Origin: Ceratotherium simum simum
Lineage: Eukaryota > Chordata > Mammalia > Perissodactyla > Rhinocerotidae
NCBI RefSeq assembly: GCF_000283155.1
Contig: NW_004454162.1
Span: forward strand, 55,792,255 to 55,856,254
DNA: 64,000 bases
Direction of reading: 5' to 3'
The notes beneath the pieces were generated by a model. The model had not been told where the DNA came from. It did no database searches and saw only the letters and a list, made by a program, of their open reading frames with translations. Numbering within the stretch: the stretch's first letter is position 1; each line of letters opens with the position of its first letter. The position numbers and the translations under genes were made by a program. Shown one piece after another: positions 11,121 to 23,764 of the stretch.

Positions 11121-14100
11121 CCATGTTGTAAACCCATAAAGAGGACTACAGGGATGTTTTAAGCACACCATGAAACAAACCTTAGCCAACATGGTAAATA
11201 TTGCTACATAGGAAAAAACCCAGGTCCATCAGATATATGGTGGCTCTTTTGGGGCAAAAACATCTATTACCACGATCAAAGAGAGAGATTTCAATGTGCT
11301 AAGTCTCTGAAAGAAGCACATTTCCATTTTCTGCCCCCAAATGAGAAATCCTCAACAAAGCAATATTCCTTGAGTCATTTGTAGAGCTGTGACTGCATAC
11401 AGGTGGCACAGAGTGCACAATGTTACCCTTTTCCTATCCTCACCCAATTGTCCTCATCCCACCTTTCTGTACCAGGCACGAACGTCTTAGCTGATAAGCT
11501 TCCTGAAACGTGTTCAGATGAAGGAGGCAGTTGGGAAAATGTTAATATTTACCTATATATAAGACATATACTCACATCTGTATCTTGTAACAATCCATAA
11601 TGAATCCCAAATATGTCCATTTATGTGCATTTATACAAATATGCACTTAGGAAAAAACTGAAAGAGAAATTTTTCTTTAAAAAAAATGAGGAGGGGTTCT
11701 TTACAAAACATGTGCAAACAAAGGTACTGGGCAAACAAAATCTGAGAAAACACGTAACAGACTACATAATATCACTAAGGCTATGTAAAAAAATAATGAA
11801 GATAAAATTGAAATTAAATTACAGAATTTAACTCTTGGTAGAGTGGAATAAAAAATAACTGAGATTAAGACTTAAAAATCAAAGGCAAATTTAAGGAAGT
11901 GAAACGTTAAAGTAGAATTCTGTAGAAACTGGTCAAAAATGAGAGAACTACTTTCACGATAAGGGTGGTAGAATACTTTAAGACAGCTTTAAATAGAGCA
12001 ACACCAACTAAGCTCTTGGACACCTGCATATACATATATTTTTTATAATTAAGGAAGAAAAATTTCAGCCAGTGGAAGACATTTATATGTTTCAGACACT
12101 TATATCTTTCAGACATTTCAGTTATAGGCAAATTCTGATCTTAAATAAGAAATAAAAGTGGAACAATAAAGAACATCACATAAGATGGTTGAAAAGTTTG
12201 AAAACAGTAAAACTGACTTAATTGTTGGGGCCCCATTAGGGTACCAGTCAAGGTCACCAGTGAAAATGCCACCACTCCAGGATACCTGGTTGGCAGGGGC
12301 TACCATGATCCAGACTTTACTATCACAGGACATTGTCACGCCTACAGCTGGAGGACCCTCTCCAGCACCTACACGCTCACTTATCTACCACAAGGCAGAG
12401 CTCGAACACAACCTCCTACGAGATCTTCTGCCACCCACAGCCCCAAGTCTAGTTTGCAGTTATCATGGACTTAGAATCTGTCATTTATTTATCAATCCTG
12501 TCCAATAGGATGTGAGCTTTCAGGCAGAGAACAGGTGTGATTCATCGGGCACCGTATAAGCCTATGAGGGTGTCAACTGAGTGACGGGGTGAGTAACGCT
12601 GGGAGTCAGAGGCCAGGGATGAAGGAGGCTCGCGGAGGCTGCGCAGCCTCCATCCAGTGTTTAAGGGGCTGTTTGTGGTAAGCAGCTGCATCACTGAACC
12701 ACCCATGATGCTCCTTTCAAATTCATCCTCTTCCAACTTACAAACACGCTAACACCAGTCATTACACACATGCCCCCGCCCCAACACACTCATTAAAGAA
12801 CAAATTAGAGAAAGGCGTGGTCACCTTCTCTCCTTAACCCACTGACTCTGTAGGGAGTCAAAGCCTGCTCACTGTCCTTCCGTTGTCATCAGCAGATATA
12901 GAATGGCTCAAAACGTCCAGCAGACCTCTGAGAGACAACGAACACCTCTGCTCATGCCAGTTAGGTGTTGTGAAGAGCTGCCGAGGACCAAGTTCTCCCC
13001 GACAATGCAGGGGTGAACTGTTGGAGCTCACAATGCACTTAAGTATTGTTGTTGTTAAAAATAATTTGCCAAATGACCTCGTCAACAAGATCACATGGCA
13101 TCTTCAGACAGAATGTGTTGCTCTTAAAAGATATTTCTGAATCTAGATTAAAAAATGAGGCTTTTTTTTCCTGACTTATCTTCAGTTTCAATTGATGGGG
13201 GAAAAGGTCTTAAACTTGTCAATTTCTGTCATTCCCACCCATTCCACCTTCTTCCTCTTTCTAAAGAAACTGGTTCTGAGTCCTAGACCTGCAGTGTGTT
13301 TACACAATCGTCTCCTGCTTCTAAGGACCAACTAGTCAATGTAAAACTTTCCACTCATCTCACCGAGCATTTCAGGGAGGGTAAAGCTCTGGATTTCCTG
13401 CTGTCTCTTTTCAACTTTGCTTGTCAGAATGACTAAACAAAGAATTTGTTCCTCTCTTTGGGGACCCTGGTTAGGTCAGATCTTCTCACGACTTCTCACC
13501 CCAGTGAGAGCATTTCTTTCTCTGTTTTCTCTTTGCTGCTGGGCCATCCAGGGCAGTACTCTGCTCCAGTACAAGAGCTCTGCAGAAACGGGCTCAGAAC
13601 CTCTGCTCCCCTGGGGCTCCGGCTGCTCTTCTGGCCCATGATTCCACCACCTTCATCCTGGATTAGGTCACCAAGAGGCCTGTCATCTGAATCTTCCCAC
13701 ACATGTGAAGCATTTATTTGGGGATTACAGCAATAGCTTTCTGCAGTTTAAATCTGGGATTAGTAAAAGGAACTGAATTCCAGATCGCATTACAATAGAC
13801 CACGGGAATCTGCGAGAGGTGGGGTTTACCAGCATTAAAGAAATGAAAGCAAACACAAACAGAAATTTGAACATAGTTATGAGGACTTTCGCCAAATATA
13901 GTAATGATTTTCACAAAGGAACATATTGGCTGAGAAAGACCTGCTTATCTATTCCGTCTATCCAATGAACATAAAAATACCAAAATGCCTCTGAATGTGG
14001 AAATCTGCTGGCAGGCACGGCCCGCAGGTGCCGGATCAAACACTCCTTCCCAACCCCACTCCACAACCAGACAGCGAAGTTTCATGAAGTTTAAAAATGT

Positions 14101-14500
14101 GACCTCAGCCTAGAAGGGCTATGAATGCTGCTCGGGGAGAAGACAGTGTGTTGTTCTCTTTCTTGTTTTCTGGCACGGAGCGTTATTTCCCAACCTAGGC
14201 TGGTGAAGAAGGGATGTGGTTATACAGAAAGTAGATTTAGGCCTGCATTCTTGTAAGCCAACCCACCAAACATGTAAAATATCAAAAACACACTGACTTA
14301 AAAGAAAAAAGCTACACCACTGCTACTTCCAGAAGGTTGCCACCCTAGAAATACAGGTGAACCTTAGTTTGACTACACCTCGATGGAACCCCATGGCATC
14401 ACTCAGGTTCTTGCTAAATTTATGGTATAATTTTAAATCTCTATTTACTTTTAGTTCGTCGTCATCTTAGCAGGCTTCAAACCTTCAAAGAAAGATCTGT
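11121..14500. other. Single-copy intronic DNA
   Basis: No recognised interspersed repeat over about 3.4 kb and no exon with protein resemblance. Mixed composition, AT-rich around 11600-12180. Confidence 0.5.
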
Positions 14501-14504
14501 ACGT

Positions 14505-14590
14505 TCATTCCCTGCCTCCCTCCATTCCTCTTTCTCCGGCCCCTTCTCCTTCCAGCCTTCCTCCTCCTCCCTCTCTCTCCCACTCATTCA
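14505..14590. repeat. CT-rich low-complexity tract
   Basis: Almost pure pyrimidine on the plus strand (runs such as CTTCCTCCTCCTCCCTCTCTC), abutting the L2 fragment to the right. Confidence 0.8.
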
Positions 14591-15030
14591 AGTGTTCCAC
14601 AGTTATCTACCACCTCTCACGTCCCAGGGAAGGTTCTAGGCACTGGTGCTACTGAGATGATTGAGCCAGAGTCGCTGCTCTCAAAGGCTTACAGTCTCGT
14701 GGGGGAGGAGAATTTTAAACAAATCAGTCACATTTCAAATCAATAAGGGCTGTAACAGAAATAGGGACAGCGCAGAGGAAGCAATGAGGTGAGAGACCAG
14801 CTCTGCTGAGGAGGGAGTGGGGGAGTGGAGGTGGGGAGTGGGCGGGTAGCTGGGTTGTGGACAACATTTCAGCTGAGTACTGAAGCATAATTCCACCCAA
14901 GAAGGAGAGGAAGGGCACTCTAGACAGAAGAAATAATGCAAAGGCACAGAGTTGTGAAAGGGGAGAAGTTCAGTGTGGCTGGGACAGGGGCTGGAGGCGA
15001 GGGAAGTAGAGGTCAAGTTGGGATTCAAGG
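14586..15030 (-). mobile_element. L2 LINE 3' fragment, reversed
   Basis: Reversed L2 3' end in the right order: ATTCAAGTGTTCCACAG, GGTTCTAGGCACTGG, AAAGGCTTACAGTCTCGTGG, then a TTTCAGCTGAGTACTGAAG stretch and GCACTCTAGACAGAAGAAA. Diverged. Confidence 0.75.
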
Positions 15031-15074
15031 GTTCAAGGACCTGGGGTTTAGGTCCCAATGTAGGGTCTTAGAAG

Positions 15075-15330
15075 GCAAGCTCTGCTCCCTCTGCCTGGAA
15101 CATGTTCCTCCCAGTTACTGCTGCTGCGTGGTTCCTTCACATCATGTCAGCCCTGTTCCAGCACTACCTCCTCGTATTTCCTGCCACTCCATCTGCAAAT
15201 CCTGGCTCTAGACCACCTCTGTCCTGGGAGATCTTTCTTTTTCTTCATGGTCTTTATCCCAACAGGGAGTCATTATTTGTTTATTTGTCTGCTTGTTTAC
15301 TGAGAGACATTTTTCTAAGACACACTGCAG
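15075..15330 (+). mobile_element. L2 LINE 3' fragment, forward
   Basis: CTGCTCCCTCTGCCTGGAAC is a diagnostic L2 3' motif. It is followed by CTTCACATCATGTCAGC and the ATTATTTGTTTATTTGTCTG stretch near the L2 terminus. It faces the reversed L2 to its left. Confidence 0.72.
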
Positions 15331-15714
15331 GACCCTCAAATGCTATACAAAAGAATGTCTACATTTTAAGTAATTTTTCTTATGTGGGAAGCCTGTATTT
15401 AAATAAATCTGAGTCATCAACCCATTAAAACAATAAGAGGCCTTCACTGCTTTTTTTCCTGTGATCAGTGAATTCTCCACCTTCTCTTCCATGAAATAAG
15501 ACGGACCTAGCACCAGGCTGCACCACGGTTCACTCCCAGGAGGAGGGTCACTGTCACGTGGGTGAAAACACCATGTGTACAGCATCAGGATGGTAAGGAC
15601 GGGACACGGATCTTTCTTGGCCTCGACAGCTTATAAATTACAGAAGGGGAAATTCTGTGGCAACAAGGGAACATGACCACAGATAGATTGATTTCCCCTG
15701 ATTCTAAAAGGATT
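15331..15714. other. Single-copy intronic DNA
   Basis: Nothing recognised between the L2 fragment and the next SINE. Confidence 0.5.
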
Positions 15715-15730
15715 AAAAAGCATGCTGATA

Positions 15731-15942
15731 GGGCCGGCCCCGTGGCTTGGTGGTTAAGTGCGCGCGCTCCACTGCTGGCGACCCGGGTTCGGATCCCGGG
15801 CTCGCACCGACGCGCTGCTTCTCTGGCCATGCTGAGGCCGCGTCCCACATACAGCAACTGGAAGGATGTGCAGCTATGACAGACAACTATCTACTGGGGC
15901 TTTGGGGGGAAAAAATAAATAAATAAAATCTTTAAAAAAAAA
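15731..15942 (+). mobile_element. ERE SINE (tail type A)
   Basis: Head GGGCCGGCCCCGTGGCTTGG, B-box GGGTTCGGATCCCGGG, body GTCCCACATACAGCAACTGG, tail ACTGGGGCTTTGGGGGG and an A-rich end. A perfect 16-base duplication AAAAAGCATGCTGATA lies at 15715-15730 and 15943-15958. The left copy follows TT, matching the TT/AAAA cut preferred by the L1 endonuclease. Confidence 0.97.
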
Positions 15943-15958
15943 AAAAAGCATGCTGATA

Positions 15959-16740
15959 ATCTTGTTAAAATACTCTAAAAAGCAAGGCACGGTATTAAAT
16001 GATGATGTATAGTAAATTACCTGAACACTAACTGACCTTGGGTCAAGCAAAAAGGTATCCACTGAATGTGCATCCATTCTCCCACAAACATCCTGTTGCG
16101 TTTCGTTCAGGCGTTTGTGCTAGATCTGAGCAAAACACAAAGATGAATCAGACCTCTGACTCTATCAGAAATAATGCTGAGGCCCGTCTGAAAGTCCAAA
16201 ATGCCACAAGAGAGGCAAAGAAAACACATCTGCAGGCGGATGGTCCTTCAGCACCCGTCAGGAGTGCTCGAGTAGGCTCCGCAGTAAAAGGAGAATGAGG
16301 CCCCGCAGCGGTGGGGAGGAAGCTTCAGGCAGGTGAAACCGAGGCAGCAGAGGCAGAGAAGCAGGGAAGCAGAAGCAGAAGGTGCTTGTCAGAAGCAGCA
16401 AGGGGAGCAATGTGGTGGAAGAGAAAGAATAGAGAAAGTTCCGTTTGAGGGTGGATCTCGGCACTCCACCACCCCGTGCTTAATCTGCAGAAAATGGGGG
16501 TCCACCCAAGTTATTTTATCAGCAGAGCAACATGTCCAGGGGATGCTTCAGGGAGAGTATCCAGGCACCGAGAAACCTCAAGGAAGATGTTCAACAGCAC
16601 AGGAACGAAGGATCAGTGATGGCAGTGCAGACGAAAAGGAGGGAACAGGGCTGAGATGCACCCCCGAGGTCCATTTACAAGACCCGGAATCATCTGGATG
16701 TTGGGGAAACCATTATTCTACTGGCTCAGCTGCGTGTGCC
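15959..16740. other. Single-copy intronic DNA
   Basis: An open frame of 149 codons (16333-16782, plus) lies here but is low-complexity at its start, lacks any domain and runs into an L2 copy; I treat it as chance. Confidence 0.5.
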
Positions 16741-16930
16741 GGAAACCTGAGGGTTATCCTTGAAATCTCCCTTTCCTCCTGAATTCACTCAATCATGAAG
16801 CCTTGTCATTTCTAGTTCCTGTTGAGTCAATTTACTTCTCTCCATCTATACTGCCTGGCCTCCTGGAGCATCATCCGCCACTCCCCGGCCACGTGATATT
16901 CATGTTGATCTTTTTAAAAATGCTAGGCTG
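16741..16930 (+). mobile_element. L2 LINE fragment, left half (split by ERE)
   Basis: L2-like pyrimidine-rich 3' region (TTGAAATCTCCCTTTCCTCC and following). It continues after the ERE at 17187, so an old L2 was interrupted by the younger SINE. Confidence 0.55.
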
Positions 16931-17170
16931 GGGCCGGCCCTGTGGCTTGGTGGTTAAGTGCGCGCGCTGCGATGCTGGTGGCCCGGGTTCGGATCCCGGG
17001 TGCTCATCGAGGCACCACTTCTCCGTTCATCCCGAGGCCGAGTCCCACATACAGCAACTAGAAGGATGTGCAGCTACGACACACAACTATCCACTGGGGC
17101 TTTGGGGGGAAAAATAAAATAAATAAAATCTTAAAAAAAGAAAAATAAAAAAAATAAATAAATAAAAAAA
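16931..17170 (+). mobile_element. ERE SINE (tail type A)
   Basis: GGGCCGGCCCTGTGGCTTGG head, GGTTCGGATCCCGGG B-box, CCACTGGGGCTTTGGGGGG tail, then a long AAATA-rich end. Perfect duplication TAAAAATGCTAGGCTG at 16915-16930 and 17171-17186. The cut is again at a TT/AAAA-type site. Confidence 0.97.
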
Positions 17171-17186
17171 TAAAAATGCTAGGCTG

Positions 17187-17490
17187 ATAATGGCATTCTC
17201 TTACACGGAAAACCTTTAACGGCTTAGGAAAAGGTTGAAAACCCTTAACTTCAGTCTCTCATGCCCTGCTTCCTTTTGCTCCTGCCTCCTTCTCTAGCCT
17301 CATCTAGCTGCTCTCTGCCCCGGCTGCCTCCTAGATCCTCATGCACAGCTCTGTCTTCCCTGCCTCAACACTTCCATACGATAAATGCCCCCTCGCTTGG
17401 TCACCTGGATCCTCAGACTAGGGCAGGCCCCTCTCAGAGCCCTTTATACTTTCCTTTGAGTACTTAACTTGTGATTAAATAGTTGAAAAG
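17187..17490 (+). mobile_element. L2 LINE fragment, right half
   Basis: Includes AAAACCTTTAACGGC (the L2 'aaaacctttcaatggc' area), TGCTTCCTTTTGCTCC and a terminal TACTTAACTTGTGATTAAATAG-like end. Same strand as the left half. Confidence 0.65.
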
Positions 17491-17947
17491 CTATTTTTTA
17501 ATGACTGTCTCCCTAGATGAGCCCTCCCATGCCCTACCCTCACCCCAAAGCTGGAACTGTGTGGCTTATTGTAGCCACAAAGGGTCGCACTAGGCATCCA
17601 TCAGACAAATGATGGATAAAGAAGCAAGGATCAAAGATGAGGTTGAGGTTTCCAGTCTGGATGACAGAAGAGAAAACACTACCACTGATAAGCAAAGAGA
17701 CACAGAGGGGAGATGATAACATTAAACTTGAGGTTGAAAGAGACGTTCATTCAGTAGAGTGTTGGATACACAAAAATGACCTGAGGAAACAATGGGCTGG
17801 AAATATATATTTGAAAGTCATTTTCATGGAGCTGACCATGGATAGCACGGCCAAGTCAGAGCGCATTAAAATGATCTTTCACAATGTCTTTTTTTCCAAC
17901 TAGACTATAAGCTCCTTAAGGGTAGTGAACTCGGTGGTCCCATCTGC
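17491..17947. other. Single-copy intronic DNA
   Basis: No gene recognised. A short L2-like tail (ACTATAAGCTCCTTAAGGG) is visible near 17902. Confidence 0.45.
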
Positions 17948-18305
17948 TAGAGACTGAATGTCTATGTCTGCCCCAAAGTCAGAGGTGGAAACCTAATACC
18001 GAGTGTAATGGAATCAGGAGGTGGGGCCTTCGGGAGGTGACAGATCACGAGGGTGGAGCCGTCATAACTGGGATTAGTGCCCTTAGAAAGAGACCTCAAA
18101 GAGCTCCCTCACCCCTTCCATCACGTGAGGGCACGGCGAGAAGTCAACCGTCTACGAACCAGGAAGTAGACTCTCACCAGACACCGAATCTTCCAGCACC
18201 CTGATCCTAGACTTCCAGCCTCCAGAACTATGGTAATAAATGTTTGTTGTGTAAGCCACCCCGTCTATGGTATTCAGTTAGAGCAGCCTCAACTGAGTAA
18301 GGCAC
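17948..18305 (+). mobile_element. MaLR solo LTR (MLT1 type)
   Basis: Classic MLT1 landmarks in order: GAGACTGAATGTCTATGTC, GAGGTGGGGCCTTCGGGAGG, GGGATTAGTGCCCTTAG, CCTCCAGAACTATGG, AATAAATGTTTGTTGTGTAAG with the polyadenylation signal, and a CTGAGTAAGGC end. Non-coding remnant of an ERVL-MaLR; no internal retroviral sequence adjoins it. Confidence 0.88.
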
Positions 18306-20385
18306 CATCTTTCTATCCCAGGCATCCGAAATACTGAGAAGAAAGAAAAAGGGAGTCCTCAGCCGTATGTTCTTTCCTGTTAAGGAGAATGAAGATCAAA
18401 GGCCATGTTAGTTGATGGCTGAAATCCCTGCTGATTCATCAGAAGACAGTTTCTACTAAGAGACAGGGGAAAAGACAACTGTAAGAATTACGTGGAGAAC
18501 AGGAGTCAGAGAACGGAGACTACTTTCTCAAGAATTTTGTCAGAGACATGTAGGCCTTGAGGAAGGTGATGGTCCAACACATGGGTAAGGTCTCCTCTTC
18601 CTCGTCCACCTTGTCAGGAAGAGTTACCCCAAGACTCCCCGAGAGACTCTTTCTCAAGTGTATATACACAAGCTTTCTCTTCAGATCCACTCTGGCCTTG
18701 AAGCAATGCTCCTTTCTGCTTCTCCAGCATCTTCGTGGTCTTCCATCCAATCACTGTTAAGACCTGAGGAAACCCAGGTTTCAGTCCTATGGTAGAAACT
18801 GGTAGGAAGGCTCTCTGACCTGCTTTGGTTCTAGACCATTCAAGCCACCTGGCCCGGAAAAAGAGATCTTCGAGGGCTCCAGCCTGGCTTACCAAAGTCT
18901 TACACTGGGGCCTGGGGCCAGAGCCCCATCTAATAATCCAGAGATGATGTGCCTTGCTTTATTTCCTGACCACATACCTACCTCTGGGATCTCTCAAGAA
19001 AGTAAGGTCCAGGGCAGGACCGCAGTATTCCTTAGGAACCCAGCCAAACACAACTATAACAGCATTTCAACTTCAACACGACTTACAGGAAGAGAGTCGG
19101 GCTGGGTGTGTGGAGAAATAAGGTCAAGGGAGCTGTTTCAGGACTGCGAAGCAAGAACCTGCACACGAGGCACCTGTCCAGTCGACGGCACCACGGACTT
19201 GTGCAACGTTCCTATATTAACTATTAACTATTAACTCTATTAACTAATATATTAACCGTTAACAAGCAAAAGCTACTGTGTTTACCTATTAGAAAAATTA
19301 AAAGTTCATTAGACATATTAATCAGAGAACTCATTTTATAGATCTTAGAGACTTCTTTTCATACCTTGAAATATCCAAATATATTTTAGATATAGAAAAC
19401 ATAAAAATGAAACCATTTAAAGTGATAAAGTGGCAAAGCGAGTGTTACAGAAAGGTATTAGAACTAAAGTAATAGTCTTTGTGTAAACAATTGAAGCCCA
19501 TTTTAATACAGGCACCCAACATAACTTTTGTTTAAATATTTTAGTATTTTGGGTTCTTTAATAATTCAGAAGCAAATACTATTTTGATTTTACTTTCACT
19601 TAAATACACTGCAAATTATTATCACTACATCATACATACTAAAATTTAAAATTAAATAGTCTTTATGCATTTTAAAGTAAGCTTCTTTGCCCCTGCAAAG
19701 TTTATTCTTACAGGTTTTAAAGCACTACAAAAAATCATTATATAACACAGCCTTGCAATTTTTAGTCATTTTTATTGTTTTGATTAATTTTTATCCTTTA
19801 TGATGTTCCCATGTTTAAAAAAGGTCTTATAACATTACATGTGATGAAAACTGAACCAAAATGAAAATAGTCCCTGAATTTATGCTGTATTTACACCTCT
19901 CTGAGACATCCTTCCAGTACTCTAAGCTAACAATAATAATACCTTTTTGCTTCCCATTTTAAAAAGTCATGGGCTCTGCCCACCCTCCCAACCATTTTTC
20001 AGTTGGCATATCAAATAATTTTTGTAGCTTGGGCAGTCAGTCCAGATCCTTAGATTTTAGAAGGAAAACATTTCTACCCCTTCCTTACCTGAGCTTCAGA
20101 AAAATCAATAAAATGAAGAGAGACTAGCAGGAAGCAATTGGCAAATTCATAAGTTAATACGTTGTTTATTCTTTAACAATTTACAAATATCAATTATTAG
20201 GTTTAAGTGCATTCTGCCTTGATTAAAACTGTTAGTCCCTCTGAGAAAACAAAATGTGTTTTGAGTTTCTGCACATCTTACATTCACAGTGGGAATCCTG
20301 TTTTGCCTGTGTTTCTATGTGCCAAACCTTTATTAAGTATAGGCTTTTGAAAGTAAACTGTTTTCTATACAGCCTTATTTCCTCG
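18306..20385. other. Single-copy intronic DNA, AT-rich
   Basis: About 2 kb without a recognised interspersed repeat or gene. It holds the TTAACTA simple repeat at 19213-19263. Confidence 0.5.
19213..19263. repeat. Imperfect (ATTAACT)n simple repeat
   Basis: Repeated ATTAACT units of period about 7, e.g. ATTAACTATTAACTATTAAC, degrading to ATATTAACCGTTAAC. Confidence 0.85.
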
Positions 20386-20470
20386 TTCATTCAATAACTA
20401 TTTATTGAATAAGTACCATATACCAGGCGCGAGGCTGAGCACCAGGGACAGAGGCGAAGAAGCTGGTTCA
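20386..20470 (-). mobile_element. L2 LINE 3' end fragment
   Basis: CATTCAATAACTATTTATTG followed by CCATATACCAGGCG and CAGGGACAGAGG is the reversed L2 terminus. Confidence 0.6.
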
Positions 20471-20976
20471 TGGACACGCCGTCTTGCTGCTGCTGCCAAC
20501 AGGCAGGAAGCAGTAACAAAAATCCATACGGTAACTAAGAATAACACCTAAGAATAACAGCTCTGAGAAGATCTTTAAAGAAGCAAGTTTCCTAAAATAG
20601 CCTTTATACTAAAACTATATATAAAGTAAAAAACCATCCGTACACAAACTATCCTCTATTTTCAAAGAACAGGTTCTGTCTACTATTATCATGGGAAAAG
20701 TCCACACAACTTTGAACGGGAAATGAAAATAAGCCAAAATAACATTTTTACAGATGTTTTAAGTTACTGAGGCAGGGAATGGGTTTTTAAAGTCTTTACC
20801 TAATGTTTTATTTATCTAAAAGTGCCAAAAAGAATGCAATAAGCCAGGAGAGGGGGCTACCCCATTGCCTAACTTTTGGATCCTGTTCTGACAGACACCA
20901 GGGACAGCAGGATGGAATGCACACAGGACTATTCATTACTCTTCTGTCATCTTGTGGAAGGGCGATACAGTATTTT

Positions 20977-21210
20977 TTTGTGTGTGAGGAGATCAGCCCT
21001 GTGCTAACATCTGCCAGTCCTCCTCATTTTTTGCTGAGGAAGACTGGCTCTGGGCTAACATTCGTGCCCATCTTCCTCCACTTTATACGGGACGCCGCCA
21101 CAGCATGGCTTGCCAAGCAGTGCATCGGTGTGCACCCAGGGAACCGGCGAACCCCGGGCCACAGCAGCGGAGCGCGTGCACTTAACCACTTGCGCCACTG
21201 GGCCGGCCCT
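20977..21210 (-). mobile_element. ERE SINE (tail type B)
   Basis: Reverse-oriented, T-rich left end then GAGATCAGCCCTGTGCTAAC and head ending GGGCCGGCCC. A 16-base duplication GGCGATA(C/T)AGTATTTT with one mismatch is at 20961-20976 and 21211-21226. The reverse-strand cut reads TT/AAAA. Confidence 0.95.
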
Positions 21211-21226
21211 GGCGATATAGTATTTT

Positions 21227-21574
21227 AAAAAAAGTATCCGATTGGGATATTCCAATTACCATAAAACATGCAATCTCATGCCTAAACAGCAAGGAAGAGT
21301 CAGCAGTCAATAATATATAACTGTCATCAGCCTAGATTTTTTTCTTCCAGAAACAATAAAGGACTTAAAGGCAGTTAAGACTAGTAAATCCTATACTAAA
21401 TTTCAAGGTGCATATCATTTTACATATCAATAAGCTTTCTATTTTAGCCACAAGCAACAACTAGAACAAAAGGCAAAATTTCTGAATAAAACTCTTATAC
21501 GAGGTATTGCTTACGAAAATGATCAAATCATTAACTTACATACATTCAAGGAATTTAATTAATGACATTATTTG
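21227..21574. other. Single-copy intronic DNA
   Basis: AT-rich; nothing recognised. Confidence 0.5.
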
Positions 21575-22175
21575 TTAATTTATTTATTCAAGAAATACTT
21601 ATCGAGCACCTATTACACGTGAGCAGGAGAGACACAAAAATGAAAAAAACAGACCTTAATCTAACTAAAAAAATGGACAGTTTCAGCAGGGAGTAGAAGC
21701 AAGTAAAATGCAGTAGAAGCAAGCAGCTGGCCCTGTGTGGCCCTGTGGAAGACAGAAGAGGGGGTTACCACTGCCTGGGTGGGACGCTTTGAGGAGAGAA
21801 GGTTTGCAGGGCGTCCTGGAGGAAGCCAAGGAGTTCCCAGGAAGTGAGGGAAGTGCATTCCAGGCAGGAAGGAGGAAGGAGCCTAGAAGAATCGTCCCAT
21901 TTCCCAAACCACTGGGTCCAGCAACTATCATCACAGCAAAACTTCAGAACTTCAAGTGGGAAAATGGAAAAACAAAGAATGACACTTGGGCACAAGAAGG
22001 GAGAGATCCTGAGCTTGACTCATCAGGGAACTGGCAAGCAGCCCAAGGGCAGGGTCCAGTCACAGGGAGGAGGATGCCAACCGTGGCACGCTTTGCATGC
22101 TGGGCTAACAAGTTCAGATTCCCCCCGCAGCTGGTCAGGAGCCCTAAGCAGAAAGTGCAGTGATCAGAGAGCCCT
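21575..22175 (-). mobile_element. L2 LINE 3' region, reversed and diverged
   Basis: TTTATTCAAGAAATACTTATCG and CACCTATTACACG mark the reversed L2 end. Further right, GGCGTCCTGGAGGAAGCC and GCATTCCAGGCAGGAAGG fit reversed L2. The overlapping open frames at 21735-22182 read through this repeat and are not taken as genes. Confidence 0.6.
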
Positions 22176-23755
22176 TTCTTAGCAGCTACTCCGACAGCAC
22201 AGAGAAGGGACGGGGAAGGAAGGTAAGAAGGGCGAGCCACCCAACGCATCTAGAGCAAAAGCAGGGACAGTGAACGTCTCGGGGAGACTGGCTCAGGCAG
22301 CAGTTCTATCCCAAATAAAAGATTACTGGAGTGTCTTCGTTCACCAACAAAATGCTAGGAAAAGGAAACAAAGTAATTTAAAAACTACCTCTTCAGCATC
22401 TTTCAATTTAAGGATGACCTTAAAGAAAGTCATGCAAATTCTTTTAGTTTCTGATTTTAGAAGAGGATAGCACTGTCAGTTTGGCACAAGTGACCAAAGT
22501 AGAAAGGGAAATCTCTACTGATGGCCCAGCCAGAGAAAAGAAAGAGCCAGAGTGGTGAATGGGGAGGGCGTGGGCATGGGGATGACCAACCCAGCAACGG
22601 GGCTCCCGACTTCGAATGTTAGAGCTGCAAATGGTTTTTCCGCTGAGCAGCTGAGCAGAACCACCGCTGTTTCCAAATATAAACAGCACGTTGGATAGGA
22701 CGCCTGCCAAGAACTGCCCGCCAAGGGCTGCATGTGACTGTCAGGTGTGCTGTGCACAAAGATAAGGAGCGAGGTTGGTGCATGCTTCTCATCGGCTCAG
22801 CCATCCATGGACAGCACCCGAAATAAGACAAAGGGTGTGCGAGGGGAGGCTGGAGGAGGGCTCAGAGCAGAAGTGCAGGAAGAAAAGTAAACTTCTGGTC
22901 GAGTTTCTAAAGCCAAATAGAACCAAATGGGGGATGCAGGGGAAGTGCCAAGGGGATTATACAGAGAAAGTACCGCCTGCTCTCTGTCTCTCTCTGGAAA
23001 CTTTAATTCTGGCTGCAAAGTCCTCTAGGGATAGACAGGTTGCCCACAGATTAGACCAGCCCAAGAGCCTCTTATCTGCACTTGACCCTGGAAGGCCTCT
23101 CCCCCTCCTCCTCCCAGTCTGGGTTGACTGCCACTGCTACCACCCGTCCTCTCTGTGGACCTGCTCCTTCCTTGCCTTGCCCTCGGCACAGCTGTAGGGA
23201 AAATGACAAATTCTGTCCATTCCCAAGGCATGTTGGGATGGGGTAGTGACTCTCCGATGCATGTTAATTTGTGCTGCTTTTAAAAAGGCCACAGTCTCCA
23301 CTTTTTTGCAGAACTAGTCAGTTAAGATGAAGTCTTTGATGTATAAACAGGATTTTCACAAAATCGTCCATTGCCTTTTCCACTACAAGCACCAGCCAGG
23401 GTAAATCTTTAGCTGTCCAGTCTCTGTTCAACCATCCCATCCCAAAGGCCCCAATACGTGGGGAGACAGGTTACTTCCAGGCAGATGTTCTTCTGGCAGA
23501 CAGCAAAAAGTCTCAGGACAGTATCTGGACAGAGAATGTTCTACCACCCCTATCTGTAGAAACCGAAAGTTTATAGAGAAACAAAAAATTTGTCCATGTA
23601 AAGTGTATTCTTGCTGAATCCATTCAGGTACCTTCCGTTTTGAGTTTTAACTGCTTCTTTCTCCAAACTTAATGACTCTACTCCAGGCCCAGGCCTCAGG
23701 TCTCTCCAGGACTTGGCTACCAGACGGTAACAAAGCAGGCGCAGCTCCTGACCTA
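22176..23755. other. Single-copy intronic DNA
   Basis: GC-richer than its surroundings in places, with several overlapping short frames on both strands (for example 22775-23197 plus). None resembles a known protein and none has a supporting splice pattern. Confidence 0.45.
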
Positions 23756-23764
23756 CTGGTCAGC

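Noticed and set aside
16333..16782. Open frame of 149 codons, plus strand
   Set aside because: No domain, low-complexity Q/E/R-rich start, end overlaps an L2 copy and it lies antisense in an intron. Length alone is not evidence in mammalian DNA.
15715..17186. Similar target duplications at two EREs (both contain AAAAA, TGCT and GCTG(ATA))
   Set aside because: The resemblance is partial, the flanks beyond differ and the A-rich start is dictated by the insertion enzyme; chance is the simpler explanation.
21735..22182. Two overlapping frames of 142 and 112 codons
   Set aside because: They read through reversed L2 sequence and show no domain.
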